Source: Burkholderiales bacterium RIFOXYD12_FULL_59_19
GTDB taxonomy: Bacteria; Pseudomonadota; Gammaproteobacteria; Burkholderiales; Burkholderiaceae_C
Direction of reading: 5' to 3'
Length of the DNA stretch: 35,664 nucleotides
Assembly: GCA_001771065.1 (NCBI GenBank)
Contig: MESQ01000074.1
Location: 1-35,664, forward strand
Shown here piece after piece: positions 15,447-26,362 of this stretch. The position numbers were made by a program, and so were the translations under genes. Positions within the stretch are counted from its first letter, which is position 1; the number at the start of each line of letters is the position of its first letter. The notes under the pieces are model-generated. The model saw only the letters and a list, made by a program, of their open reading frames with translations, had not been told where the DNA came from and made no database searches.

Positions 15447-15935
15447 ATGAATTCTGACGCCCGACAAATCAGGGAATTTGACGGTTCCTCGGAACTGCCA
15501 TTGGTGCGTGCCCTGTTTGCTGAATACGCAAGCAGTTTGAAAATTGACTTGTGCTTTCAGAATTTCGAGGCTGAGCTTGCGAGTTTGCCCGGCGACTACG
15601 TCAGCCCGCGTGGCGCGCTCATGCTCGCCTGGGAGCGACAAGAGTTGGTAGGGTGCTGCGCGCTACGTCCCCTTGACGCAGCGGACTATCCTAACGCCTG
15701 CGAAATGAAACGCCTGTATGTGCGCCCAGGCTTGCGCGGATGTGGCTTGGGTCGGCGCCTGGCTGAAGCCGTGATGGAAGCGGCTCAGCAGGTCGGCTAC
15801 GCCACCATGCTGCTGGACACCTTGAGTGAAATGGAAACAGCGCGCGCCATGTACCAGGATCTGGGGTTCATCGAGGTGCCCCCCTATTACTACAACCCCA
15901 TTGAAGGGGCCCACTACCTGATGGCGCGGCTTTGA
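15447..15935 (+). CDS. GNAT-family N-acetyltransferase
   Basis: This 162-residue protein has the acetyl-CoA binding motif A as VRPGLRGCGLGRRLAEAVM (about 92-110), with the R-x-x-G-x-G core. The beta-strand 5 region is TMLLDTLSEMETARAMYQDLGF (residues about 126-147). It ends in the common form PYYYNPIEGAHYLMARL. The substrate is unknown. It starts 25 bases after the cytochrome b561 gene and may be co-transcribed with it. It converges on the peroxiredoxin gene with no gap. Confidence 0.92.
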   Translation: MNSDARQIREFDGSSELPLVRALFAEYASSLKIDLCFQNFEAELASLPGDYVSPRGALMLAWERQELVGCCALRPLDAADYPNACEMKRLYVRPGLRGCGLGRRLAEAVMEAAQQVGYATMLLDTLSEMETARAMYQDLGFIEVPPYYYNPIEGAHYLMARL

Positions 15936-16442
15936 TCAGGCCTTGGCCTGTGCCAGCAGGGTGTCAGCGTCGCTGGCTTCGAATTTACCCGGCGCTTCGA
16001 TGTTAAGCGTGACCACTTTGCCGTTTTTGACCAACATCGAGTAGCGGTTGCTACGCAGACCCAGGCCCTTGCCGGTCAGGTCAAGCGTCAGGCCTGTGGC
16101 TTTGGTAAAGACAGCGTCGCCGTCGGCCAGCATACGCACCTTGTCACCGGTCTTCTGGTCACGTGCCCAGGCACCCATCACAAAGGCATCATTGACGCTG
16201 ATACACCAGATTTCATCGACACCAGCGGCCTTGAGCGCTTCGTAATTTGCCACGTAGCCCGGCACATGTTTGGCTGAACAAGTAGGCGTGAAGGCACCAG
16301 GCAAGGCAAACAGGGCAATGGTTTTGCCGACGCTGGCAGCCACCACATCGACAGGATTGGGGCCCAGACTGCAGCCACCCCCTTCGGTTTCATGGAACTC
16401 CATCAGCGTTGCGGCTGGTAATTGATCACCTACTTGAATCAT
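15936..16442 (-). CDS. Peroxiredoxin, Prx5 type
   Basis: This 168-residue peroxidase reduces hydrogen peroxide and organic peroxides. The peroxidatic Cys55 lies in LPGAFTPTCSAKHVPGY and a second conserved Cys80 in VDEIWCISVND, the classic pattern of the Prx5/AhpE-like alkyl hydroperoxide reductases that use thiol donors such as glutaredoxin. There is an AGGAG ribosome binding site. The gene is the first one past rpsQ on the same strand, separated by a strong terminator. It is therefore probably transcribed from its own promoter, although none is clear in the 38 bases between terminator and start. Confidence 0.95.
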   Translation of the reverse strand: MIQVGDQLPAATLMEFHETEGGGCSLGPNPVDVVAASVGKTIALFALPGAFTPTCSAKHVPGYVANYEALKAAGVDEIWCISVNDAFVMGAWARDQKTGDKVRMLADGDAVFTKATGLTLDLTGKGLGLRSNRYSMLVKNGKVVTLNIEAPGKFEASDADTLLAQAKA

Positions 16443-16480
16443 GTCTAACTCCTGAAATTTAAGAACAAGGGGGGGAAATA

Positions 16481-16508
16481 AAAACGGCTCACAATTGTGA
16501 GCCGTTTT
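16481..16508. terminator. Bidirectional-looking terminator after rpsQ
   Basis: A perfect 28-base palindrome, with arms AAAACGGCTCACAA and TTGTGAGCCGTTTT, is flanked by A and T runs on both sides. It lies 32 bases after the rpsQ stop and ends the ribosomal transcription unit before the peroxiredoxin gene. Confidence 0.85.
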
Positions 16509-16540
16509 CTAATGCGCTGACACGCAGCCCATGCAAAGAC

Positions 16541-16810
16541 TTAGACCAGTGAGGCCTTTTGGAGCAAGCGCGTCGCAACCCAGTTCTTGGTTTTTGAGAT
16601 AGGACGGCTTTCCGTAATTTCGATCATGTCGCCCATTTTGTACTCGCCCTTTTCATCATGGGCATGGTACTTGCTGGACTTGCCAACGATCTTGCCGTAG
16701 AGCTCGTGTTTGACACGACGCTCAATCAGCACGGTAACCGTTTTCGCACGCTTGTCGCTGACCACCTTGCCAACCAAGGTGCGCTTGAGGGATGTTTTAG
16801 CTTCCGTCAT
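16541..16810 (-). CDS. rpsQ: 30S ribosomal protein S17
   Basis: This 89-residue S17 is a primary 16S rRNA binding protein. The sequence has the standard [21 protein letters not shown] start and the [19 protein letters not shown] stretch, then [11 protein letters not shown]. The start at 16810 is used; an in-frame extension to 16996 runs through rpmC and is not real. It is the last gene of the unit: a terminator follows instead of rplN, which normally comes next. Confidence 0.98.
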   Translation of the reverse strand: MTEAKTSLKRTLVGKVVSDKRAKTVTVLIERRVKHELYGKIVGKSSKYHAHDEKGEYKMGDMIEITESRPISKTKNWVATRLLQKASLV

Positions 16811-16820
16811 GTTTCGCTCC

Positions 16821-17027
16821 TTATTTGGCGGATGGAACAGCGGCTTGCTTTTCGACCAGAATGGTCTTGGCGCGAGCGATATCACGGCGCGCAATGCGCA
16901 GTGTGGCTGTGTTGTTGAGTTGTTGGGTTGCTTTTTGCATGCGCAAGCCAAAGTGTGCTTTTTGCAACGCTTTGACTTCTGCCTGCAAACCGGCAACGTC
17001 TTTTTGGCGTAATTCAGTCGTTTTCAT
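16821..17027 (-). CDS. rpmC: 50S ribosomal protein L29
   Basis: This 68-residue L29 is a two-helix protein near the peptide exit tunnel. It shows the start [18 protein letters not shown] and the conserved [19 protein letters not shown] block. Its C-terminal tail (KQAAVPSAK) is slightly longer than usual. It lies between rplP and rpsQ with gaps of 15 and 10 bases. Confidence 0.97.
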   Translation of the reverse strand: MKTTELRQKDVAGLQAEVKALQKAHFGLRMQKATQQLNNTATLRIARRDIARAKTILVEKQAAVPSAK

Positions 17028-17042
17028 ATCAATATCTCCTGA

Positions 17043-17459
17043 TCACTGGCCGATCATGCGCGACACGAAGGTGGTACGCAGCGGCAGTTTGGCCGCTGCC
17101 AAACGAAACGCTTCACGAGCCAGCTCTTCAGAGACACCCACGATTTCAAACACGATCTTGCCGGGCTGAATTTCAGCCACGTAGTACTCGGGGTTTCCTT
17201 TACCATTGCCCATCCGCACTTCTGCGGGTTTTTGGGAAATCGGCTTGTCAGGAAACACCCGAATCCAGATACGACCACCACGCTTCACGTGACGGGAGAC
17301 AGCACGACGTGCGGCCTCGATCTGGCGTGCCGTCAAACGACCGCGATCAATACACTTCAGACCGAAATCACCAAACGCAACCGAGCTACCCCGGGTTGCG
17401 ATACCGGTGTTACGGCCCTTTTGCTCTTTGCGATACTTGCGACGAGCGGGTTGCAACAT
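17043..17459 (-). CDS. rplP: 50S ribosomal protein L16
   Basis: This 138-residue L16 organises the aminoacyl site of the large subunit. The sequence begins [17 protein letters not shown] and has [18 protein letters not shown] and [16 protein letters not shown], all family landmarks. The arginine in RMGNGKG is the residue hydroxylated by RoxA in some bacteria. The gene lies two bases after rpsC. Confidence 0.98.
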   Translation of the reverse strand: MLQPARRKYRKEQKGRNTGIATRGSSVAFGDFGLKCIDRGRLTARQIEAARRAVSRHVKRGGRIWIRVFPDKPISQKPAEVRMGNGKGNPEYYVAEIQPGKIVFEIVGVSEELAREAFRLAAAKLPLRTTFVSRMIGQ

Positions 17460-17461
17460 AA

Positions 17462-18355
17462 TTATTCTCCTTTACCGTCAGCTGCTGCAGCGGCTGGCGC
17501 GGCTACCTTGCGGACGCGCTGAACGGTGGGTTTAGCATCGGCTCCAAGAGCCACTGCGGGTTTGTCACTGCCATCAGCAGGTGCGGCATTACTGCCCATG
17601 GGACGACGGGCACCGCGAGGAGCGGGACGGTCAGAACCAGGACGGCCACCACGGTCATCACGACGCGGACCACGCGGGCGACGCTCATCGTCCGGACGCG
17701 GTGTTTCCACAGCCGGCAGATCGTTGCGACCCAAGGTATCACCCTTGTAAACCCACACCTTGACACCAATGATGCCGTAGGTGGTCTTGGCCTCTGAAGT
17801 ACCGTAGTCGATGTCAGCACGCAGGGTGTGAAGCGGCACACGACCTTCGCGATACCATTCGCAACGGGCGATCTCAATCCCGTTCAAACGACCCGACGAC
17901 ATGATCTTGATGCCCAGGGCACCCAGACGCATGGCATTTTGCATGGCGCGTTTCATGGCCCGACGGAACATGATGCGTTTTTCGAGCTGTTGCGTGATGG
18001 AGTCAGCGATCAACTTTGCATCGATTTCGGGCTTGCGCACTTCTTCAATGTTGACAGCCACCGGCACGCCCAACTGGCGACCCAGTTCGCGCTTGAGGTT
18101 CTCGATGTCTTCGCCTTTCTTGCCGATCACCACACCCGGACGAGACGAGTAAATGGTGATGCGGGCGTTCTTGGCAGGACGCTCGATCAAGACCCGCGAT
18201 ACAGACGCGTTCTTGAGTTTGGCTTTAAGGTACTCACGCACCTTGATGTCTTCCGCCAGCATGCCAGCGAAATCACGGTCATTGGCATACCAACGAGATG
18301 CCCAGTTGCGGCTGATCGACAAGCGAAAGCCGGTTGGATGGATTTTTTGTCCCAT
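17462..18355 (-). CDS. rpsC: 30S ribosomal protein S3 with long C-terminal extension
   Basis: S3 forms part of the mRNA entry channel. The start at 18355 gives the standard [12 protein letters not shown]; a start at 18382 is an in-frame extension. The KH domain [18 protein letters not shown] (about 81-98) and the S3 C-terminal domain (to about 210) are normal. The protein has 297 residues, over 60 more than the 233 of Escherichia coli. The extra tail after WVYKGDTLG is rich in Arg, Gly, Pro and Asp, then Ala-rich. Extended S3 tails are known in betaproteobacteria. Confidence 0.97.
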   Translation of the reverse strand: MGQKIHPTGFRLSISRNWASRWYANDRDFAGMLAEDIKVREYLKAKLKNASVSRVLIERPAKNARITIYSSRPGVVIGKKGEDIENLKRELGRQLGVPVAVNIEEVRKPEIDAKLIADSITQQLEKRIMFRRAMKRAMQNAMRLGALGIKIMSSGRLNGIEIARCEWYREGRVPLHTLRADIDYGTSEAKTTYGIIGVKVWVYKGDTLGRNDLPAVETPRPDDERRPRGPRRDDRGGRPGSDRPAPRGARRPMGSNAAPADGSDKPAVALGADAKPTVQRVRKVAAPAAAAADGKGE

Positions 18356-18371
18356 ATCTTGCTGGCCTCTT

Positions 18372-18707
18372 TCAGTTACCAACCGTCACGTACACATGGC
18401 ACGTGGGTTTTCTGATCTGGTTGCCACGACCTTTTGCGCGGGCCGTGAAGCGCCTGAGCGATGCACCTTGCTCGACGTAGATGGTTTTCACCTTCAGTTC
18501 GTCGATATCGGCACCATCGTTGTGTTCAGCATTGGCAATGGCTGACTCCAGAACCTTCTTGATGATCACAGCAGCTTTTTTCTGCGTGAACTGCAAAATG
18601 TTCAGAGCCTGATCCACCTTTTTGCCGCGGATCAAGTCCGCGACCAGACGGCCTTTGTCGACCGAGAGACGAACGCCCCGAAGGGTTGCACGTGTTTCCA
18701 TGGTCAA
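18372..18707 (-). CDS. rplV: 50S ribosomal protein L22
   Basis: This 111-residue L22 lines the exit tunnel with its beta hairpin. Landmarks are [20 protein letters not shown] and the hairpin region [21 protein letters not shown]. The hairpin tip, altered in some macrolide-resistant strains, looks ordinary. It lies between rpsS and rpsC. Confidence 0.98.
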   Translation of the reverse strand: MTMETRATLRGVRLSVDKGRLVADLIRGKKVDQALNILQFTQKKAAVIIKKVLESAIANAEHNDGADIDELKVKTIYVEQGASLRRFTARAKGRGNQIRKPTCHVYVTVGN

Positions 18708-18711
18708 CTCC

Positions 18712-18990
18712 TTATTTCTTTGAGACTTTTTTGTCCGCAGGGTGACCCTTGAAAGTACGGGTCAGTGCGAACTCACCCAACTTATGGCCAACCATTTGGT
18801 CAGTGATATAGACAGGCACATGCTGTTTGCCATTGTGCACAGCAATGGTCAGACCGATGAAATCGGGCAGAACCATTGAGCGACGCGACCAGGTCTTGAT
18901 CGGTTTTTTGTCCTTGGTAGCAACGGCCTTTTCGGTCTTGGCTACCAAGTGTTGGTCAACAAAAGGACCTTTTTTGAGAGAACGAGTCAT
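18712..18990 (-). CDS. rpsS: 30S ribosomal protein S19
   Basis: This 92-residue S19 binds the head of 16S rRNA with S13. It begins [15 protein letters not shown] and contains the conserved [21 protein letters not shown] and [15 protein letters not shown] blocks. The gene lies 11 bases after rplB and four before rplV. Confidence 0.98.
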   Translation of the reverse strand: MTRSLKKGPFVDQHLVAKTEKAVATKDKKPIKTWSRRSMVLPDFIGLTIAVHNGKQHVPVYITDQMVGHKLGEFALTRTFKGHPADKKVSKK

Positions 18991-19001
18991 TTACCTACCC
19001 C

Positions 19002-19826
19002 TTACTTCTTGCGACGCGACACGATCATGACCTGCGTGCGCTTGTTGTTACGGGTACGGTAACCCTTGGTCAGATTACCCCAAGGATCGACTGGGTGACG
19101 GCCTTCGCCGGTCTTACCCTCGCCACCACCATGTGGGTGATCCACCGGATTCATGACCACACCGCGAACGGTCGGACGAATGCCCATCCAGCGCTTGACA
19201 CCGGCTTTGCCCAAACGGCGCAGACTGTGTTCTTCGTTGGCGACCTGGCCCAAAGTAGCTCGGCATTCAATGTGAATCTTGCGAACCTCACCCGAGCGCA
19301 TACGCACCTGGGCATAAGTTCCTTCACGCGCCAGCAAGGTAGCGGAAGCACCCGCTGAACGAACCATCTGGGCACCCTTGCCCACTTGCAATTCGATACA
19401 GTGAATGATTGAGCCAACCGGAATGTTACGAATCGGCAAAGTGTTACCGACACGAATAGGTGCCTCGGCACCACTCATGATGGAACTACCGACCTCAAGA
19501 CCACGCGGTGCAATGATGTAACGACGCTCGCCGTCGGCATAACACACCAGGGCGATGTGCGCAGAACGGTTCGGATCGTATTCAATACGCTCGACCTTGG
19601 CAGCAATACCGTCCTTGTTGCGAAGAAAATCGACAACACGGTAGTGATGCTTGTGACCACCACCTTTATGACGGGTCGTGATATGGCCGTTGTTGTTACG
19701 ACCTGCCTGCTGGAATTGAGGTTCCAGCAATGCCGCGTGCGGCGCACCCTTGTGGAGGTGGTCACGCGAAATCTTCACCATGCCACGACGGCCTGGTGAA
19801 GTTGGTTTCATTTTGATTACAGCCAT
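19002..19826 (-). CDS. rplB: 50S ribosomal protein L2
   Basis: This 274-residue L2 is needed for subunit joining and peptidyl transfer. The conserved C-terminal [19 protein letters not shown] carries the histidine important for activity, and the N-terminal [12 protein letters not shown] is standard. The gene lies two bases after rplW. Confidence 0.98.
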   Translation of the reverse strand: MAVIKMKPTSPGRRGMVKISRDHLHKGAPHAALLEPQFQQAGRNNNGHITTRHKGGGHKHHYRVVDFLRNKDGIAAKVERIEYDPNRSAHIALVCYADGERRYIIAPRGLEVGSSIMSGAEAPIRVGNTLPIRNIPVGSIIHCIELQVGKGAQMVRSAGASATLLAREGTYAQVRMRSGEVRKIHIECRATLGQVANEEHSLRRLGKAGVKRWMGIRPTVRGVVMNPVDHPHGGGEGKTGEGRHPVDPWGNLTKGYRTRNNKRTQVMIVSRRKK

Positions 19827-19828
19827 GA

Positions 19829-20155
19829 TTAAGCAGCCTCCCCACCAAGGTTCAACTCTTGACCGGGTTTGAGCATGACGTAAGCCTTGCGCACGTTGTC
19901 ACGGCGACCGACTGACTTGCCAAAACGCTTGGTCTTGCCTTTGGTATTGACCACAGACACGCCCTTGACTTCAACTTTGAACATCAATTCAACCGCAGCC
20001 TTGATTTCTGGCTTGGTTGCGTCCTGCAACACCTTGAAGGTCACGGCATTGCTTTTCTCGGCTGCCATCGTTGCCTTTTCAGACACGATCGGGGCAACCA
20101 GCACCTGCATCAGACGACCTTCGTCAAATTTAAGATTTTGGGAACCGTGGCTCAT
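19829..20155 (-). CDS. rplW: 50S ribosomal protein L23
   Basis: This 108-residue L23 docks trigger factor and SRP at the exit tunnel. Landmarks are [20 protein letters not shown] and [19 protein letters not shown]. The start at 20155 overlaps the rplD stop by four bases. It adds a short N-terminal lead before the usual core, as seen in other Burkholderiales. Confidence 0.97.
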   Translation of the reverse strand: MSHGSQNLKFDEGRLMQVLVAPIVSEKATMAAEKSNAVTFKVLQDATKPEIKAAVELMFKVEVKGVSVVNTKGKTKRFGKSVGRRDNVRKAYVMLKPGQELNLGGEAA

Positions 20156-20772
20156 GCGAACATCTCCTGGAGTTTGCCCATGGCAGCCTTGGTTACCAAC
20201 ACCTTGCGGTAGTGGACCAGCGACACGGGATCAGCATAGCGAGGCTCCACCACCAAAATATTCACCAGGTTGCGTGATGCGAGGTACAGGTTTTCATCAA
20301 CCTCATCTGCAATCACCAACACCGAGTCAAGATTCATGGCCTTGAACTTGGAAGCCAATGCCTTGGTCTTGGGGGAGTCGACTGTGAGTGAATCCACCAC
20401 AGCCAGACGGCCTTCGCGAGCCAACTGGGAGAAGATGGAGGCCATACCGGCGCGGTACATCTTCTTGTTGATTTTTTGCGCGAAATTTTCGTCAGGCATG
20501 TTCGGGAAAATCCGACCACCGCCACGCCACAAAGGCGACGACGTCATACCTGCACGAGCACGACCGGTACCCTTTTGTTTAAAAGGCTTCTTGGTCGAGT
20601 GACGCACTTGTTCGCGGTCTTTTTGAGCGCGCGTGCCTTGACGGGCATTGGCTTGGAAAGCCACGACAACCTGGTGAACCAGGTCTTCGTTGTAGGCGCG
20701 ACCAAAAACGGTCTCAGGCACATCGAGCTTCGATGCGACTTGACCTTGATCATTGAGGAGTTCGAGCTGCAT
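20152..20772 (-). CDS. rplD: 50S ribosomal protein L4
   Basis: This 206-residue L4 lines the exit tunnel and, in enteric bacteria, represses its own operon. Landmarks are the N-terminal [20 protein letters not shown], the tunnel loop [25 protein letters not shown] (residues about 65-89) and [19 protein letters not shown]. Its ATG overlaps the rplC stop by one base. Whether L4 regulates the 100-base leader before rplC is not visible. Confidence 0.98.
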   Translation of the reverse strand: MQLELLNDQGQVASKLDVPETVFGRAYNEDLVHQVVVAFQANARQGTRAQKDREQVRHSTKKPFKQKGTGRARAGMTSSPLWRGGGRIFPNMPDENFAQKINKKMYRAGMASIFSQLAREGRLAVVDSLTVDSPKTKALASKFKAMNLDSVLVIADEVDENLYLASRNLVNILVVEPRYADPVSLVHYRKVLVTKAAMGKLQEMFA

Positions 20773-21452
20773 CAGTTCGCTCCTTTCGCTTCAGTTGTTT
20801 TTGCCTTGACAGCAGGACGCACGGTCACAAAGCCGCCAGCCGAACCAGGGATAGCACCCTTGATCATCAGCAGTTGACGCGCTTCGTCGATGCGAATCAC
20901 ATCGAGGTTTTGCGTCGTGACGAGATCATCACCGAGGTGACCTGTCATGCGCTTGCCAGGAAACACGCGGCCTGGATCTTGCGCCATACCAATGGAACCC
21001 GGCACATTGTGCGAACGGCTGTTACCGTGCGATGCGCGCTGGGACTTCATGTGGTGACGTTTGATGGTGCCGGCAAAACCCTTACCAATGGTCGTGCCCT
21101 GCACGTCCACCTTTTGGCCGGCTGCAAAGACAGCCGTGACAGACACCATGGCGCCTGCCTGGTATTGGGTTGCCATTTCCGCAGGAACGCGAAATTCACG
21201 AATGATTTCACCTGCCTCAACCCCAGCCTTGGCGAGGTGACCAGCAGTGGGCTTGTTGACGCGCGACGCTTTACGCGCACCAAATGTCACTTGCAAAGCG
21301 ACATAGCCGTCATTCTCCTGGGTTTTGACCTGGGTCACGCGGTTGTTTGACACATCGACCACGGTCACAGGGATTGAAGCCCCGTCATCCGTGAACAAAC
21401 GCATCATGCCAACTTTGCGCCCCAGCAACCCTAAGTGATTGCTAAGACTCAT
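20772..21452 (-). CDS. rplC: 50S ribosomal protein L3
   Basis: This 226-residue L3 is an early assembly protein near the peptidyl transferase centre. The start at 21452 ([16 protein letters not shown]) is chosen; a start at 21497 would add 15 residues without family support. The conserved [22 protein letters not shown] block carries the glutamine that is methylated in enteric bacteria. It is the first gene of its transcription unit, because a promoter and the rpsJ terminator lie upstream. Confidence 0.97.
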   Translation of the reverse strand: MSLSNHLGLLGRKVGMMRLFTDDGASIPVTVVDVSNNRVTQVKTQENDGYVALQVTFGARKASRVNKPTAGHLAKAGVEAGEIIREFRVPAEMATQYQAGAMVSVTAVFAAGQKVDVQGTTIGKGFAGTIKRHHMKSQRASHGNSRSHNVPGSIGMAQDPGRVFPGKRMTGHLGDDLVTTQNLDVIRIDEARQLLMIKGAIPGSAGGFVTVRPAVKAKTTEAKGAN

Positions 21453-21564
21453 TGTTTTCTCCGTAACTTTCACCGGTGCAACTTCAATTGGCTGCACACG
21501 TTTTTATGTGAAAGACTGTTAATAAAACTCTGCCGCCATGACTGGCATAACAACAGAGCCTGCG

Positions 21565-21592
21565 AGTATAGCGCAACTTGCCAGATTTGCAA
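21565..21592 (-). promoter_or_regulatory. Sigma70-type promoter for the rplC operon
   Basis: On the minus strand TTGCAA (21587-21592) and TATACT (21565-21570) are separated by 16 bases. The site lies just after the rpsJ terminator hairpin and about 105 bases before the rplC start, so the second ribosomal unit has its own promoter and a leader of about 100 bases. Confidence 0.75.
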
Positions 21593-21606
21593 GTTGCAAC
21601 CGGACT

Positions 21607-21645
21607 CAAAAGAAGCAGCCACCCCCTTTTAAAGGGGTTGGCTGC
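21607..21645 (-). terminator. Terminator-like hairpin after rpsJ
   Basis: On the minus strand, GCAGCCA plus a run of C pairs with a run of G plus TGGCTGC (21615-21645). The stem is followed by TTCTTTTG. It ends the rpsL-rpsG-fusA-tuf-rpsJ unit 10 bases after the rpsJ stop. A T-run on the other side may let it also act on plus-strand transcripts. Confidence 0.75.
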
Positions 21646-21654
21646 CACGTTTTT

Positions 21655-21969
21655 TTACTGAAGTTTGATTTCGACGTCGACACCAGCCGGTAAATCGAGC
21701 TTCATCAAAGCGTCAACGGTTTTATCTGTCGGATCGACGATGTCCATCAGACGTTGGTGCGTGCGGATCTCAAACTGGTCACGGCTGGTCTTGTTGACGT
21801 GCGGCGAACGCAGAATGTCAAAACGCTTCATGCGGGTTGGCAAAGGCACAGGGCCCTTGACAATCGCACCGGTGCGTTTGGCGGTGTCAACGATTTCAGC
21901 AGCAGACTGATCAATCAGCTTGTAGTCAAACGCCTTCAGGCGAATGCGGATTTTTTGTTTGGTTGCCAT
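21655..21969 (-). CDS. rpsJ: 30S ribosomal protein S10 / NusE
   Basis: This 104-residue S10 also serves as the antitermination factor NusE. Landmarks are [43 protein letters not shown] and the C-terminal [13 protein letters not shown]. It is placed as the last gene of the str unit, after tuf, with a terminator behind it, rather than as the first gene of the S10 unit as in Escherichia coli. Confidence 0.98.
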   Translation of the reverse strand: MATKQKIRIRLKAFDYKLIDQSAAEIVDTAKRTGAIVKGPVPLPTRMKRFDILRSPHVNKTSRDQFEIRTHQRLMDIVDPTDKTVDALMKLDLPAGVDVEIKLQ

Positions 21970-21988
21970 GTTTATCTCTAATTAGTTG

Positions 21989-22030
21989 GGGACAGAGCTG
22001 GCTTGCTTGCGCGTAGCTTCGGTCTGTCCC
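21989..22030. repeat. Palindromic repeat between tuf and rpsJ
   Basis: GGGACAGA (21989-21996) and TCTGTCCC (22023-22030) form an 8-bp stem around a 26-base loop. The 15-mer GGTCTGTCCCGCAAA at 22021-22035 is identical to one in the fusA-tuf gap, so this is a member of a repeat family and not a one-off hairpin. Confidence 0.75.
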
Positions 22031-22042
22031 GCAAACGAGTTG

Positions 22043-23233
<1,191 letters not shown>

Positions 23234-23353
23234 TTCGATTCCTTAAAAGAGCAATGCCCGTGAGTTGGTTTAATGTTTGCAGTTCGTCACGAAGTCCCTG
23301 GCCACGGGCAGCCTGGGGTGCGAAATCGCAGACAAATACTTCTAATCACTTGA

Positions 23354-23394
23354 GGACAGAGCAAAAATTGCTGACGCAATTTATTGGTCTGTCC
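23354..23394. repeat. Palindromic repeat, fusA-tuf gap, copy 1
   Basis: GGACAGA (23354-23360) pairs with TCTGTCC (23388-23394). An inner stem AAATTGC/GCAATTT lies at 23365-23382. It shares GACAGAGC and GGTCTGTCCCGCAAA with the repeat after tuf. Confidence 0.75.
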
Positions 23395-23415
23395 CGCAAA
23401 ATTTCAATCTTGTCG

Positions 23416-23451
23416 GGGTCAGAGCACATCGCTACGCGAGTAGTCTGACCC
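23416..23451. repeat. Palindromic repeat, fusA-tuf gap, variant copy
   Basis: GGGTCAGA (23416-23423) pairs with TCTGACCC (23444-23451), with an inner stem CTAC/GTAG around GCGA. The outer arms are a variant of the GGGACAGA repeats nearby. It ends 16 bases after the fusA stop and could also act as a terminator, though no T-run follows. Confidence 0.7.
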
Positions 23452-23467
23452 ACAAGGTTTCGGGCTG

Positions 23468-25570
23468 TTACTTAGCCCTTGCTGCCATGATGGCTTCGGA
23501 GACATTGCGCGGGGCTTCCGTGTAATGCTTGAATTCCATCGTGTAAGTGGCACGGCCCTGGGACATGGAGCGCAGCGTGGTCGAGTAGCCGAACATTTCG
23601 GACAGCGGCACTTCGGCCTTGATTGCTTTACCGCCACCAACCATGTCTTCCATGCCCTGCACCATGCCACGGCGTGATGACAGATCGCCCATCACGTTGC
23701 CGGCGTAGTCTTCCGGGGTTTCCACTTCGACCGCCATCATGGGCTCAAGAATCACGGGACCGGCCTTGCGGCAGCCTTCCTTGAAACCAAAAATAGCGGC
23801 CATCTTGAATGCCAATTCGTTCGAGTCCACATCGTGATAAGAACCGAAGTGCAAAGTCACCTTGACGTCAACCACTGGGTAGCCAGCCAACACACCTTGC
23901 GTCACGGCTTCGTGAATGCCTTTTTCCACCGCAGGGATGTACTCGCGTGGCACCACACCACCCTTGATGGCATCAACAAACTCGATGCCCTTGCCGGCTT
24001 CATTGGGCTCAATCTTGAGCACCACGTGGCCGTACTGACCTTTACCACCGGACTGACGCACGAACTTACCTTCGGCATCTTCGATGGTCTTGCGGATGGT
24101 TTCGCGGTAGGCCACCTGAGGCTTGCCGACGTTGGCTTCGACGCCAAATTCGCGCTTCATGCGGTCAACAATAATTTCGAGGTGAAGCTCACCCATGCCG
24201 GCAATCAGGGTCTGACCGGACTCTTCGTCGGTCTTGACGCGGAATGAAGGGTCTTCTTGCGCCAGACGCTGCAAGGCAATACCCATTTTTTCCTGGTCAA
24301 CCTTGGTTTTCGGCTCAACCGCTTGGGTAATCACAGGCTCGGGGAACACCATGCGTTCCAGCATGATGATGGCGTTTGGATCACACAGGGTTTCGCCGGT
24401 GGTTACATCCTTCAAACCGATACAGGCAGCAATGTCGCCCGCAACAATTTCGCTCACTTCTTCACGTTTGTTGGCGTGCATTTGAACGATACGGCCGATG
24501 CGCTCTTTCTTGCCGCGAATCGGGTTGTACACCGTGTCACCCTTGGTCAGGACACCCGAGTAAACGCGCACAAAGGTCAACTGGCCGACAAACGGGTCAG
24601 TCATCAATTTGAATGCCAGAGCGGAGAACTTTTCTGTGTCGCTGGCTTGGCGCACGATCGGCGCTTCGTCTTCGTCCATACCCTTCACTGGCGGAATGTC
24701 CACCGGCGACGGCATGAATTCAATCACGGCGTCCAGCATACGCTGCACACCCTTGTTCTTAAAGGCAGAACCGCAGTACATGGGCTGGATTTCGCTCGCA
24801 ATGGTGCGCGTGCGAATACCAAACTTGATCTCTTCTTCAGTCAAATCACCTTCTTCAAGGTACTTGTTCATGAGTTCTTCGTTGGCTTCGGCAGCCGCCT
24901 CAACCATTTTCTCGCGCCACTCTTTGGCGAGCTCGACCAGCTCAGCAGGAATCTCGCGGTAGTCGAACAACATACCTTGTGATGCTTCGTCCCAGATAAT
25001 GGCTTTCATTTTGATCAGGTCAACCACGCCGGTGAAGTTTTCTTCAGCGCCGATTGGGATCACCATGGGCACGGGGGACGCCTTCAGGCGCAATTTCATC
25101 TGGTCGACAACCTTGAAGAAGTTGGCGCCGGTACGGTCCATCTTGTTGACAAAGGCCAGACGTGGCACCTTGTACTTATTGGCCTGACGCCAGACGGTTT
25201 CAGACTGGGGCTGCACCCCACCCACAGCGCAGTACACCATGCAAGCGCCGTCCAGCACCCGCATGGAACGCTCGACTTCAATCGTGAAGTCGACGTGGCC
25301 GGGGGTGTCAATGATGTTGATACGGTGCTCAGGCAGGGACTTGTCCATACCCTTCCAGAAGCAGGTGGTGGCAGCAGAAGTGATCGTGATACCACGCTCT
25401 TGCTCTTGCTCCATCCAGTCCATGGTGGCGGCGCCATCATGCACTTCACCAATCTTGTGGTTCACACCAGTGTAAAAAAGGACGCGCTCGGTCGTGGTGG
25501 TTTTACCGGCGTCGATGTGAGCAGAGATACCGATGTTGCGATAGCGCTCAATGGGGGTATGGCGAGCCAT
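23468..25570 (-). CDS. fusA: Elongation factor G
   Basis: This 700-residue translocase has the GTPase motifs [15 protein letters not shown] (about 17-31), [20 protein letters not shown] (residues about 88-107) and NKMDR (about 142-146). All five domains are complete; [13 protein letters not shown] lies in domain IV, which enters the decoding site. It sits between rpsG and tuf, the standard str operon place, but with unusually long gaps on both sides that hold repeats. Confidence 0.99.
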   Translation of the reverse strand: MARHTPIERYRNIGISAHIDAGKTTTTERVLFYTGVNHKIGEVHDGAATMDWMEQEQERGITITSAATTCFWKGMDKSLPEHRINIIDTPGHVDFTIEVERSMRVLDGACMVYCAVGGVQPQSETVWRQANKYKVPRLAFVNKMDRTGANFFKVVDQMKLRLKASPVPMVIPIGAEENFTGVVDLIKMKAIIWDEASQGMLFDYREIPAELVELAKEWREKMVEAAAEANEELMNKYLEEGDLTEEEIKFGIRTRTIASEIQPMYCGSAFKNKGVQRMLDAVIEFMPSPVDIPPVKGMDEDEAPIVRQASDTEKFSALAFKLMTDPFVGQLTFVRVYSGVLTKGDTVYNPIRGKKERIGRIVQMHANKREEVSEIVAGDIAACIGLKDVTTGETLCDPNAIIMLERMVFPEPVITQAVEPKTKVDQEKMGIALQRLAQEDPSFRVKTDEESGQTLIAGMGELHLEIIVDRMKREFGVEANVGKPQVAYRETIRKTIEDAEGKFVRQSGGKGQYGHVVLKIEPNEAGKGIEFVDAIKGGVVPREYIPAVEKGIHEAVTQGVLAGYPVVDVKVTLHFGSYHDVDSNELAFKMAAIFGFKEGCRKAGPVILEPMMAVEVETPEDYAGNVMGDLSSRRGMVQGMEDMVGGGKAIKAEVPLSEMFGYSTTLRSMSQGRATYTMEFKHYTEAPRNVSEAIMAARAK

Positions 25571-25642
25571 GATGGATCCTTGGTTGATCTAGATTTTTAA
25601 ACTACTACGCCACAAAGACTTTTGATCTTCGCGGCGTAGCGA

Positions 25643-25720
25643 GCGGTTTTCAGACTAGGCGTAGCCCTGTAGGCAGTGCTATCAGCACGACAAAGGGCTG
25701 CAACGACGTATGAAAACCGC
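25643..25720. repeat. Nested palindromic element between rpsG and fusA
   Basis: Three nested stems share one centre: GCGGTTTTCA/TGAAAACCGC (25643-25652 with 25711-25720), AGCCCT/AGGGCT (25663-25668 with 25694-25699) and GTGCT/AGCAC (25676-25680 with 25684-25688). GTAG-containing stretches (GGCGTAGC) lie on the outer side. It looks like a dispersed palindromic repeat set into the operon. Confidence 0.8.
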
Positions 25721-25734
25721 GCAGTAGCCGCCAA

Positions 25735-26208
25735 TTAGAAGCGGAAGTGGGAGAAGGCCTTGTTGGCCTCTGCCATGCGGTGAACTTCGTCACGCTTTTT
25801 CATGGCACCGCCACGACCTTCGGTGGCTTCCATCAGTTCGTTGGCCAAACGCAACGCCATGGATTTTTCACCACGCTTGCGGGCGGCTTCCTTGATCCAG
25901 CGCATGGACAAGGCCAGACGACGGACAGGGCGCACTTCAACGGGAACCTGGTAGTTGGCACCACCCACTCGGCGGGACTTCACTTCAACCAGCGGCTTGA
26001 CGTTGTTGATGGCCATGGTGAAGGCTTCAACCGGGTCTTTGCCAGGGTTTTTCTTTTCGATTTGCTCCAGGGCACCATAAATGATGCGCTCTGCGATCGC
26101 TTTTTTGCCGCCTTCCATGATCACGTTCATGAATTTGGACAGCTCGACATTGCCGAATTTAGGATCCGGCAGAATTTCACGTTTAGGGACTTCGCGACGA
26201 CGTGGCAT
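25735..26208 (-). CDS. rpsG: 30S ribosomal protein S7
   Basis: This 157-residue S7 nucleates the 30S head and touches the E-site tRNA. Landmarks are [36 protein letters not shown] and [21 protein letters not shown]. The gap to fusA holds the nested palindrome. Confidence 0.98.
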   Translation of the reverse strand: MPRRREVPKREILPDPKFGNVELSKFMNVIMEGGKKAIAERIIYGALEQIEKKNPGKDPVEAFTMAINNVKPLVEVKSRRVGGANYQVPVEVRPVRRLALSMRWIKEAARKRGEKSMALRLANELMEATEGRGGAMKKRDEVHRMAEANKAFSHFRF

Positions 26209-26362
26209 TTTTTCACCTCTATTGCTTCAGTTGGCGTTTTTTCAAACACCGCGAGAGTTAACAAATAAGACTCTCACTTACTCGACCCGAACATTGGGTC
26301 ACTACGTTCATTTCCTGCGCCACGCAGCAAACAAACACCTTTTAATTCAACGAACCAGCGGT

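Noticed and set aside
21519..21548. Nine-residue leader peptide frame in the rplC leader
   Set aside because: There is no Shine-Dalgarno before its ATG and such a short frame is expected by chance.
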